Assembly (NCBI GenBank): GCA_044222685.1 | Contig: JBGAMU010000059.1 | Location: 1-24,644, forward strand | Direction of reading: 5' to 3' | From: JAEUPI01 sp044222685 | Lineage (GTDB): Bacteria > Pseudomonadota > Gammaproteobacteria > Burkholderiales > Burkholderiaceae_C | Length of the DNA: 24,644 nt | Shown: one piece after another, positions 1 to 7,064 of the stretch | How the letters are laid out: every line of letters begins with the position of its first letter | How positions within the stretch are numbered: position 1 is the stretch's first letter | Made by a program: the position numbers and the translations under genes | The notes under the pieces: generated by a model | Told to the model about the DNA's origin: nothing | What the model saw: the letters and a program-made list of their open reading frames with translations, nothing else | The model's database searches: none

Positions 1-1
1 C

Positions 2-835
2 GACGACGAACGCCAGGCTGTCGCGCTGACGCGCCGGCTGCTGGGCTGGTACCGCGGTGCGCTGCCCGATGGCGGTGCGGCGGACCAGACGAGCTTGCGT
101 GACGCGATCCCCGCCGGCCGCCAGGCCGTGTTCGATCCGCGTGCGATCGTGCGCACGCTGGCCGACCATGACAGCACGATCGAGCTGCGCGCCGACTACG
201 GCGTCGGCGTCGTCACGCTGCTCGCGCGCCTGGGTGGGCACCCAGTGGCGATCGCGGCGACCAACCCGCGCCACCTCGGCGGCGCGCTCGACGTGCAGGC
301 CTGCGACAAGCTGGCGCGCTTCATGCAGCTGGCCGACGCGGCCGGCTGGCCGCTGGTGACGCTGATCGACACGCCGGGCTTCATGGTCGGGCCGGCGATC
401 GAGGCGCAGGGCATGATGCGCCACGCCGGGCGCCTGTTCGTGACCGCGGCCTCGTTGCGCGTGCCGGTGGTGTCGGTCGTGCTGCGGCGCGGCTTCGGCC
501 TCGGCGCGATGGCGATGACGGCGGGGCATTTCCATGCGCCGGCCGCCACCGCGGCCTGGCCGGCCGCCGAATTCGGCCCGATGGGACTGGAGGGCGCGGT
601 GCGGCTGGGCTTTCGCAAGGAACTCGCCGCCGCGCCCGAAGCCGAACGGCAGGCGTTGTTCGAGCGGCTGCTCGGCCAGGCGCGCGAACGCGGCCAGGCG
701 CTCAACATGGCCAGTCACCTGGAGATCGACGACGTGATCGATCCGGCCGAGACGCGCGGCTGGCTGCTGCGTGTGCTGGCCGCCACGCGACAGCGCGCGC
801 TGCCGCCGCGACGGCCCTTCGTCGACACCTGGTAA
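2..835 (+). CDS. Acyl-CoA carboxylase carboxyltransferase domain (C-terminal part, 5' truncated)
   Basis: The reading frame is open from base 2 to a TAA at 833-835, giving about 277 residues with no start inside the window. This is the C-terminal half of a biotin-dependent carboxyltransferase (AccD/PccB type), which moves CO2 from carboxybiotin to an acyl-CoA in the cytoplasm. The sequence shows the family's core features: a GGALD segment followed by KLARFMQLAD, the LVTLIDTPGF strand-turn, an oxyanion-type glycine-rich RRGFGLGAMAM stretch, and AAEFGPMGLEGAV. The substrate (acetyl-, propionyl- or longer acyl-CoA) cannot be read from this part. In this order such domains occur as separate subunits or fused behind a biotin carboxylase and biotin carrier domain, and the missing upstream part would decide. 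It ends 75 bases before the next gene. Confidence 0.88.
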   Translation, partial: DDERQAVALTRRLLGWYRGALPDGGAADQTSLRDAIPAGRQAVFDPRAIVRTLADHDSTIELRADYGVGVVTLLARLGGHPVAIAATNPRHLGGALDVQACDKLARFMQLADAAGWPLVTLIDTPGFMVGPAIEAQGMMRHAGRLFVTAASLRVPVVSVVLRRGFGLGAMAMTAGHFHAPAATAAWPAAEFGPMGLEGAVRLGFRKELAAAPEAERQALFERLLGQARERGQALNMASHLEIDDVIDPAETRGWLLRVLAATRQRALPPRRPFVDTW

Positions 836-910
836 GCGCGCGCCGGTCGCCGCAGTCGCGCGATGCGGTTACGCTTCGCCTCCCCGCACTCCAAGCCGCA
901 GGAAAAGCCG

Positions 911-1942
911 ATGTTCACCACCGCCGTTGCCGGAAGCCTGCCCAAGCCCGCGTGGCTGGCCGAGACCCACAAGCTGTGGCCGCGCTGGCGCGAGGAGGGC
1001 GCCGCGCTGCAGCAGGCCAAGCTCGACGCCACGCTGGTGTGGATCAAGGCGCAAGAGGATGCGGGCCTGGACGTCATCGGCGACGGCGAGCAGAGCCGTC
1101 AGCATTTCGTGCACGGCTTCCTCGAGCAGGTGGACGGCATCGACTTCGAGCACAAGGTCGAGATGGGCATCCGCGCCGATCGCTACAAGGCGATGGTGCC
1201 GCAGGTGGTGGCCGCGGTGCGCCTGAAGGGCCGCGTGCATCAGGCCGAAGCGCGTTTCCTGCGCGCACACACGACGCGCAAGATCAAGTTCACGCTGCCC
1301 GGGCCGATGACGATCGTCGACACCGTGGCCGACCGTTTCTACGGCAACCGCGAGAAGCTCGCCTTCGCCTTCGCCGAGTTGCTGAACCAGGAGGCGCGGG
1401 CGTTGCAGGCCGACGGCGTGGACGTGATCCAGTTCGACGAGCCCGCGTTCAATGTCTACCCCGAGGAGGTGAACACCTGGGGCGTGCGCGCCTTGGAGCG
1501 CGCGGCGCAGGACCTCGCCTGCAAGACGGCGGTGCACATCTGCTACGGCTACGGCATCCAGGCCAACATCGACTGGAAGAAGTCGCTCGGCGACCAGTGG
1601 CGCCAGTACGAGCAGGTGTTCCCCGCGCTTGCCCGAAGCCGCATCGACCAGGTGTCGCTCGAATGCCTGCATTCGCACGTGCCGCCCGATCTGATGGCGC
1701 TGCTGAAGGGCAAGGAGGTGATGGTCGGCGTCATCGACGTCGCCAGCGACGAGATCGAAACCCCCGAGACGGTGGCGCAGACGATCGAGACCGCGCTGCG
1801 CTTCGTGCCGGCCAACCGGCTGATCGCCTGCACCAACTGCGGCATGGCGCCGATGGATCGCGACATCGCGCTGGCCAAGATCGAGGCGCTGGTCAAGGGC
1901 GCGGCATTGGCGCGGGCGCGCCAGGCAGGCCGCTCGGCGTGA
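911..1942 (+). CDS. Core-MetE-type methionine synthase (MesD-like)
   Basis: The 343-residue protein matches only the C-terminal catalytic barrel of cobalamin-independent methionine synthase (MetE), without MetE's N-terminal folate-binding half. Candidate zinc ligands are all present: H209 and C211 (VHICYG), E251 (SLECLHSH) and C310 (CTNCGMAP). The N-terminal AGSLPKP, the DGEQ(S/T)RQHF segment and IQFDEPAFNV fit the MesD family of folate-independent methionine synthases. These are known to need oxygen and usually a DUF1852 (MesX) partner. I chose the ATG at 911 because CAGGAAAAG lies just upstream and the family begins at this TAGSLPKP region; an in-frame ATG at 863 adds 16 unsupported residues. 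The likely role is methylation of homocysteine to methionine, but the methyl donor is unknown. Its stop overlaps the start of the next gene (GTGA). No MesX is visible in the window. Confidence 0.85.
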   Translation: MFTTAVAGSLPKPAWLAETHKLWPRWREEGAALQQAKLDATLVWIKAQEDAGLDVIGDGEQSRQHFVHGFLEQVDGIDFEHKVEMGIRADRYKAMVPQVVAAVRLKGRVHQAEARFLRAHTTRKIKFTLPGPMTIVDTVADRFYGNREKLAFAFAELLNQEARALQADGVDVIQFDEPAFNVYPEEVNTWGVRALERAAQDLACKTAVHICYGYGIQANIDWKKSLGDQWRQYEQVFPALARSRIDQVSLECLHSHVPPDLMALLKGKEVMVGVIDVASDEIETPETVAQTIETALRFVPANRLIACTNCGMAPMDRDIALAKIEALVKGAALARARQAGRSA

Positions 1943-2694
1943 CAGGCGTGCTGGCTCCGCCGCTGACGCCGGCATCGGGTGTCGATGCGGCGCTGCGCCG
2001 CGACGGCCAGGCGGTGCTGTCGGCGGCCGCGCTGGCCGAACTGTGCGGGCTCGAGGTCGGCGCCTTCGCCGGCTGGCTGCCGTATTGGGAGCAGCTGCCG
2101 CCAGACCTGCACCTGCGCGACGGCGGGCGCTACCGGCGGCGTCGGCACAGCTGCTTCGTCGTCGATGGTGACCGCGTCACGCGGGCGCCGCATCGACCGC
2201 ATTGGCAGCCGGTGGAATACAACGCACTGCATGGCGGCATCGAGCGGCATTTCGAGCCGATGGCGCCGGCCTGGAGCGACGATCCGGCATGGGCCCGTCT
2301 GCTGGTCGGCCTGGCGCGGCGGGCCGGCGCGCTGCGCGGCGCGCAGCCGTGGTTCGTCGAGGCGCATCCGTTTCGCATCGACACCACCGACGGCATCGGC
2401 CGGCCGACACCCGAAGGTGCGCATCGCGACGGCGTCGACCTCGTCGCCGTGCTGCTGGTCGCGCGGCGCAACGTCAAGGGCGGCGAGACGCGCGTGTTCG
2501 CCGCCGACGCGCCCGCAGGGCTGCGCTTCACGCTGACCGAGCCGTTCAGCGCACTGCTGCTCGACGATGCACGCGTCATCCACGAATCGACGCCGATCCA
2601 GCCGGTGGATGCGGACGGCCCCGCCCACCGCGACACGCTGGTGCTGACCTTTCGCGCCGGCGGCTTTCAGGGGCCGGCTATGCTGCGCGCATGA
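1939..2694 (+). CDS. 2-oxoglutarate/Fe(II)-dependent dioxygenase (2OG-Fe_Oxy_2 type)
   Basis: This 251-residue protein resembles the 2OG-Fe dioxygenase family that includes bacterial free amino acid hydroxylases such as isoleucine dioxygenase. A plausible metal triad is H162 and D164 (AHRDGVD) plus H215 (VIHEST), with R231 in the HRDTLVLTFR segment as the likely 2-oxoglutarate anchor. The conserved EAHPFRI and GGETRVF blocks also fit. The start is taken as GTG at 1939, which overlaps the stop of the methionine synthase gene by four bases; another in-frame GTG at 1948 is possible. Its own stop overlaps the following ATG. It has no signal peptide, so it probably acts in the cytoplasm. The substrate cannot be read from sequence. 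Its position between a methionine synthase and an amino acid ammonia-lyase suggests an amino acid or methylated compound. Confidence 0.8.
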   Translation: MTGVLAPPLTPASGVDAALRRDGQAVLSAAALAELCGLEVGAFAGWLPYWEQLPPDLHLRDGGRYRRRRHSCFVVDGDRVTRAPHRPHWQPVEYNALHGGIERHFEPMAPAWSDDPAWARLLVGLARRAGALRGAQPWFVEAHPFRIDTTDGIGRPTPEGAHRDGVDLVAVLLVARRNVKGGETRVFAADAPAGLRFTLTEPFSALLLDDARVIHESTPIQPVDADGPAHRDTLVLTFRAGGFQGPAMLRA

Positions 2695-3680
2695 GCGCTG
2701 CTATTGGATTCGACGATGTGCGCGGCGCTGCTGGCCGGTTGGCCGGCGTGGCGCACAGGACCCCGGTGCTCACCTCGCGCACCGCCGACGCGCGTTGCGG
2801 CGGCCAGCTCTTCTTCAAGTGCGAGAACCTGCAGCGCATGGGCGCGTTCAAGTTCCGCGGCGCCTACAACGCGCTGGCGCAGTTCGACGCCGCCCAGCGC
2901 AAGGCCGGCGTGATCGCGTTCTCGTCGGGCAACCATGCGCAGGCGATCGCGCTGTCGGCGCGCCTGCTCGGCATGCCGTCGGTGATCGTGATGCCGAGCG
3001 ACGCTCCGCCGATCAAGCTGGCCGCCACGCGCGCCTACCAGCAGGATCAGCAGGGCAGCGAGGTGGTGCTGTACGACCGCTACACCGAGGACCGCGAGGC
3101 GATCGGCCGGCGCATCGCCGAGTCGCGCGGCATGACGCTGATCCCGCCCTACGACCATCCGCACGTGATGGCCGGGCAGGGGACGGCGGCGCTCGAGCTG
3201 ATCGAGCAGGCCGGTCCGCTCGACGCGCTGGTGGTCTGCGTCGGCGGCGGCGGCCTGGTCTCCGGCTGTGCAGTCGCCGCCACGCACCTGTTGCCGGGCA
3301 TCGCGGTGCACGGCGTCGAGCCCGCGGCCGGCAACGATACGCAGCAGAGCCTGGCGCGCGGCGAGATCGTCCGGATCGACGTGCCGCAGACGATCGCCGA
3401 CGGCGCGCAGACGCCGTCGAGTGGCCGGCTGACGTTTCCGATCATCCAGGCGCTGGTGCGCAGCGTCGCCACGGTGACCGACGCGCAGCTGGTGGCGACG
3501 ATGCGCTTCATGGCCGAGCGCCTGAAGTTGGTGGTGGAGCCCACCGGCTGCCTGGCCGCCGCGGCCGTGCTGGAAGGCTCGCTCGACGTGCGTGGTCAGC
3601 GCGTCGGCGTGATCCTGAGCGGCGGCAATGTCGACCGCGTGAAGTACGCGCAATGGCTGGCCGGCGAGGAGACCGCATGA
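2691..3680 (+). CDS. PLP-dependent threonine/serine or 3-hydroxyaspartate ammonia-lyase
   Basis: This 329-residue fold-type II PLP enzyme is of the threonine dehydratase/serine racemase class. K54 in GAFKFRGAYN is the Schiff-base lysine, SSGNHAQAIA is the substrate loop, and G185-G188 (VGGGGLVSG) is the phosphate-binding glycine loop. The protein stops after the catalytic domain, with no C-terminal ACT regulatory domain, so it is not a biosynthetic IlvA. Such short enzymes dehydrate and deaminate beta-hydroxy amino acids. The GAF variant of the lysine motif also occurs in threo-3-hydroxyaspartate ammonia-lyases, so that activity is a real alternative. The ATG at 2691 overlaps the dioxygenase stop (ATGA), and its stop overlaps the ATG of the next gene. 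A TATGCT hexamer at 2679-2684 could be an internal promoter element, but this is weak. Confidence 0.88.
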   Translation: MSAAIGFDDVRGAAGRLAGVAHRTPVLTSRTADARCGGQLFFKCENLQRMGAFKFRGAYNALAQFDAAQRKAGVIAFSSGNHAQAIALSARLLGMPSVIVMPSDAPPIKLAATRAYQQDQQGSEVVLYDRYTEDREAIGRRIAESRGMTLIPPYDHPHVMAGQGTAALELIEQAGPLDALVVCVGGGGLVSGCAVAATHLLPGIAVHGVEPAAGNDTQQSLARGEIVRIDVPQTIADGAQTPSSGRLTFPIIQALVRSVATVTDAQLVATMRFMAERLKLVVEPTGCLAAAAVLEGSLDVRGQRVGVILSGGNVDRVKYAQWLAGEETA

Positions 3681-5167
3681 GCGAAGCGACGACAACGCCG
3701 AAGGCCGATGCGGCCGACGCCGACAAGCGCCAGCGCGAGGCGGTCGAGGCGCTGCTCAAGCGCCCGGCGGTGATCAAGCCCGGCGCGGTGACGCTGGCCG
3801 ATGGGCGCCGGCTCGAGTACGAACTGCGGGCCGACTTCCTGCCGATCACGCGGGGCGGCGTCGACGCGCAGCGCGGCGAGCCCGACGGTGCGGCGATGTG
3901 CGTCGCCTATCTCGCCAAGCAGGCCGGGCCGCGGCCGCTGTGTTTTGCCTTCAACGGCGGGCCGGGCTCGGCGTCGGTGTGGCTGCACCTGGGCGCGTTG
4001 GGGCCGAAGCGGGTACCGATCCACGATGACGGCACGATGCCGCCGCCGCCTTACGCGGTGCAGGACAACCCGCTGACCTGGCTCGAGCACTTCGACCTGG
4101 TGTTCATCGATCCGCCGCACACCGGCTATTCGCTGGCGGTCGGCGACGACGCGCGCAAGCGCCTGTTCTCGATCGATGGCGATGCCGAGGCGCTGAGCGA
4201 GGTGGTGCGCCTGTGGCTGACGCGGCACGGCCGCTTCGGCTCGACGCTGTACCTCGCCGGCGAAAGCTATGGCACCACACGCGGCGCGGCGATCGCCGAC
4301 CGCCTGCACGGCGCCGGCATTGCGCTGGCCGGCTTGATCCTGGTGTCGTGTGCGATGGATCTGCAGTCGCTGGTGTTCGCGCCGGCCAATGATCTGCCCT
4401 ATGCCCTCTTCGTGCCGGCGTTTGCCAACGTCGCACAGTTCCACGGCCGGCTGGCCGGCCCGTTGGCGAAGTCCGGCGAGGCGGCGCGTGCGGCGGCGGA
4501 GGCCTTCGTCGCGGAGGACTATCTGTCCGCGCTGCACGCCGGCGCGCGGCTCGACGGCCGTGCGCGCAGCCGCATCGAGAAGCGCCTGGCCGAGCTGACC
4601 GGGCTGCCGCGCGCGCTGGTGCAGGAGAGGAACCTGCGCATCAGCGACGCCACCTTCTTCTTCGAGCTGCTGCGCGACGTCGGCCGCATCGTCGGCCGGC
4701 TGGAGGCGCGCGTCACCGGGCCGATGGCGGCCAGCCGCACGCGCGAGTGGGAGTTCGACCCCGGCATCGAGTCGCTGAATGCGCCGTACACGATGGCCGC
4801 GATGGCGTACTTCCACGAGATCGGTCTCGCCAGCGAGGCGCGCTACGAAGTGCTGAACCTCGAGGTCAACAAGACCTGGAACTGGAACCGCGGCGAGGCC
4901 AAGGGCAACTCGTTCGCCAGCACCAGCGCCGAGCTGGCGCGGGCGCTGCGTCGCAATCCGCACCTGCGCGTGCTGGCGGCCAGCGGGCGCTACGACCTCG
5001 GCACGCCGTACAGCGCGAGCGACTGGTCGCTGGCGCAACTCGATGCGCCGGCCGACGTGCTGGCGCGCGTGACGCACCGCTACTACGACGCCGGCCACAT
5101 GATGTACACGCGCGGCGCCGACCTGCAGCAGATGAAGGCCGACCTGGCCGACTGGCTGCGCGGCTGA
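3677..5167 (+). CDS. Serine carboxypeptidase-like hydrolase (peptidase family S10)
   Basis: This 496-residue alpha/beta hydrolase is of peptidase family S10. The catalytic triad is visible as S197 in GESYG, D440 in SGRYDLGTP and H474 in DAGHMMY. The family's NGGPGSAS substrate-binding segment sits near residue 95. The family removes C-terminal residues from peptides or, in relatives, acts as an acyltransferase or esterase. Unlike exported or lysosomal members, the N-terminus (MSEATTTPKAD, then a charged helix) shows no signal peptide, which suggests a cytoplasmic enzyme unless the start is wrong. The ATG at 3677 overlaps the lyase stop by four bases, making this the fourth gene of a tightly coupled set. 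Peptide hydrolysis supplying free amino acids to the upstream enzymes is one possible link, and this is inference. Confidence 0.87.
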   Translation: MSEATTTPKADAADADKRQREAVEALLKRPAVIKPGAVTLADGRRLEYELRADFLPITRGGVDAQRGEPDGAAMCVAYLAKQAGPRPLCFAFNGGPGSASVWLHLGALGPKRVPIHDDGTMPPPPYAVQDNPLTWLEHFDLVFIDPPHTGYSLAVGDDARKRLFSIDGDAEALSEVVRLWLTRHGRFGSTLYLAGESYGTTRGAAIADRLHGAGIALAGLILVSCAMDLQSLVFAPANDLPYALFVPAFANVAQFHGRLAGPLAKSGEAARAAAEAFVAEDYLSALHAGARLDGRARSRIEKRLAELTGLPRALVQERNLRISDATFFFELLRDVGRIVGRLEARVTGPMAASRTREWEFDPGIESLNAPYTMAAMAYFHEIGLASEARYEVLNLEVNKTWNWNRGEAKGNSFASTSAELARALRRNPHLRVLAASGRYDLGTPYSASDWSLAQLDAPADVLARVTHRYYDAGHMMYTRGADLQQMKADLADWLRG

Positions 5168-5190
5168 GTCATCGAGGGGAGGGCAGTCCG

Positions 5191-6255
5191 GTGCATGTCG
5201 GCGTATTGACGGGCGGTGGCGACTGCCCCGGCCTGAACGCCGTGATCCGGGCCGTCACGCTGGCGCTGGTGCGCGAGTGCGGGGCCCGCGTCACCGGCAT
5301 CGAGCGCGGCTTCGAGGGCCTGCTCCACAACCGCACGCGCCCGCTCGCGCCCGCCGACGTCGACGGCATCCTGGCGCAGGGCGGCACGATCCTCGGCACG
5401 CAGAACCGCTGCAATCCGTTCCGCGACGACAGCGCCGACGGCGCCGATCGTTCTGCGCAGGCGATGCAGACGGTGCGCGCCCTCGGCCTCGACGCGATGA
5501 TCGTGATCGGCGGCGACGGCACGATGGAGATCGCGCACCGCTTCGCGCGGCTCGGCCTGGCCATCGTGGGTGTGCCGAAGACGATCGACAACGATCTGTG
5601 CCACAACGAGCGCAGCTTCGGCTTCGACAGCGCCGTGGCGGTGGTCGCCGACGCGCTCGACCGGCTGGCGACCACGGCGCGCAGCCACGGCCGCGTGATG
5701 ATCGCCGAGACGATGGGGCGCCACGCCGGCTGGATCGCGCTCGAAGGCGGGCTGGCCGGCGCGGCGGATCTGATCGTCATCCCGGAGCTGCCCTACGCGA
5801 TCGAGGCGCTCGCCGAACAGGCGCGCCAGCGGCTGGCCGACAAGGGCTACGCGTTGCTGTGCGTGGCCGAGGGTGCCCACGAGCCCGGCGGCCAGGCCGT
5901 GGTGCAGCCGTCGCTGGCCGGCGAAGCGCCGCGTCTGGGCGGCGTGGCGCATCACCTGGAGCGCGAGCTGGCGGCGCGGCTCGACCGCGAGGTGCGCGCC
6001 ACCGTGCTGGGCCATCTGCAGCGCGGCGGTACGCCGACGCCGTTCGACCGTGTGCTCGCCACGCAGCTCGGCTTCGAGGCCGCGCAGCGCGTGCGGCGCG
6101 GCAAGTTCGGTTGCATGGTGAGCCTGCAGGAAGGGCACTTCCGCAGCGTGCCCCTGACCGACGTGGCCGGCCGCTACCGTTCGGTCGCGCTCGACCATCC
6201 GCTGCTGCGCGCAGCGGCCGGTCTGGGCATCGGCTTCGGTACCGCGGCGCGCTGA
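5191..6255 (+). CDS. pfkA: 6-phosphofructokinase (G/K-type active site, probably ATP-dependent)
   Basis: The 354-residue protein begins with the family's N-terminal phosphate loop (GVLTGGGDCPGLNAVIR). It phosphorylates fructose 6-phosphate to fructose 1,6-bisphosphate. At the donor site it has GGDGT (residues 107-111), where glycine is typical of ATP users and aspartate of pyrophosphate users. The next motif is PKTIDND (129-135), with lysine where classic E. coli-type PfkA has glycine. The AETMGRHAG and HLQRGGTPTPFDR motifs are also present. The Gly/Lys pair is that of the actinobacterial-like ATP-dependent group, so ATP use is favoured but not proven. The start is GTG at 5191, preceded by a strong GAGGGGAGGG purine stretch at 5174-5183. 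It lies 23 bases after the S10 gene on the same strand and converges on the crotonase gene. Confidence 0.9.
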   Translation: MHVGVLTGGGDCPGLNAVIRAVTLALVRECGARVTGIERGFEGLLHNRTRPLAPADVDGILAQGGTILGTQNRCNPFRDDSADGADRSAQAMQTVRALGLDAMIVIGGDGTMEIAHRFARLGLAIVGVPKTIDNDLCHNERSFGFDSAVAVVADALDRLATTARSHGRVMIAETMGRHAGWIALEGGLAGAADLIVIPELPYAIEALAEQARQRLADKGYALLCVAEGAHEPGGQAVVQPSLAGEAPRLGGVAHHLERELAARLDREVRATVLGHLQRGGTPTPFDRVLATQLGFEAAQRVRRGKFGCMVSLQEGHFRSVPLTDVAGRYRSVALDHPLLRAAAGLGIGFGTAAR

Positions 6256-6268
6256 CGCTGCCGTCCGC

Positions 6269-7051
6269 TCACGAGCGGCTGCGATTGCCCTCGCGCACGG
6301 ACTCGCGCCGCTGCTCGATCTCGTCGGCACCCACGCTGCGGTTGAACTCGCTGGCGCGCTGGCGCTCCAGTGCCATGCCCTCGCCGAACGGCAACGCAAA
6401 GCCGTCGTCGATGATGGCCTTGTAGCGCTCGAGCATGCCAGGCTGCGCCTGCAGCATCTCGCCGGCGAGCGCGCGCGCCGCGGGCAGCAACGCGTCGGGC
6501 GCCACCACGTGGTTGACGAAGCCCCAGGCTTGCGCCTGCTCGGCGCTGACCCAGCGCGCCGACAGCGAAATCTCGCGCGCCCGGTAGATGCCGACCGCGC
6601 GGCTCAGCTTCTGCGACAGGCCCCAGCCCGAGGCGAGCCCGACGCGGGTGTGGGTGTCGGCAAAGCGCGCCTGCGTGCTGGCCAGCAGCACGTCGCAGGC
6701 CAGCGCCAGCTCGAAGCCACCGGTGACCGCGGCGCCGTTGATGGCGCCGATCACCGGCTGCTTGCAGCGATGCAGCGCGGCCACCGGATCGTCGGTGGCG
6801 GCTGCACTGCGCTGGCCCAGGCTGCCGCGGCCGGCGCCGATCTCCTTGAGGTCGAGGCCGGCGCAGAAGGCGCGGCCGGCGCCGGTGAGGATGATCACGC
6901 GCACCTGGGGGTCGGTCGCCACTTCGTCGATGGTCGCAGCCAGGCGGTCGAGCAACTCGCGCGACAGGGCATTGAGCACCTGCGGCCGGTTCAGCGTGAT
7001 CAGCGCGACGCCTTGCGCGTTCACCTCGCGCAGCACGACGGGTTCGGTCAT
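6269..7051 (-). CDS. Enoyl-CoA hydratase/isomerase family protein (crotonase fold)
   Basis: This 260-residue crotonase-superfamily protein has the oxyanion-hole segments AFCAGLDLKE and GAAVTGGFELALACD. E114 corresponds to the first catalytic glutamate of enoyl-CoA hydratase. The second glutamate region reads FADTHTRVGL, placing H134 where hydratases have the PEI glutamate, so the classical hydratase dyad is incomplete. It may therefore be an isomerase, a thioesterase-like member or a hydratase subgroup. The ATG at 7051 is chosen because GAGGAG (minus strand, 7061-7066) lies nine bases upstream; a TTG at 7060 is too close to that site. The ribosome binding site directly abuts and overlaps the stop region of the upstream diguanylate cyclase gene, so the two are probably co-transcribed. 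Confidence 0.88.
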   Translation of the reverse strand: MTEPVVLREVNAQGVALITLNRPQVLNALSRELLDRLAATIDEVATDPQVRVIILTGAGRAFCAGLDLKEIGAGRGSLGQRSAAATDDPVAALHRCKQPVIGAINGAAVTGGFELALACDVLLASTQARFADTHTRVGLASGWGLSQKLSRAVGIYRAREISLSARWVSAEQAQAWGFVNHVVAPDALLPAARALAGEMLQAQPGMLERYKAIIDDGFALPFGEGMALERQRASEFNRSVGADEIEQRRESVREGNRSRS

Positions 7052-7064
7052 GGACGGCAACTCC

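Noticed and set aside
952..2694. A 580-codon open frame on the plus strand spanning the methionine synthase and dioxygenase
   Set aside because: Only its part after 1939 is family-like. The first part is an alternate frame of the MesD-like gene, kept open by high GC.
6265..6278. CCGCTC-AC-GAGCGG palindrome at the pfk/crotonase junction as a terminator
   Set aside because: The loop is too short, no T-run follows, and it lies over the crotonase stop codon.
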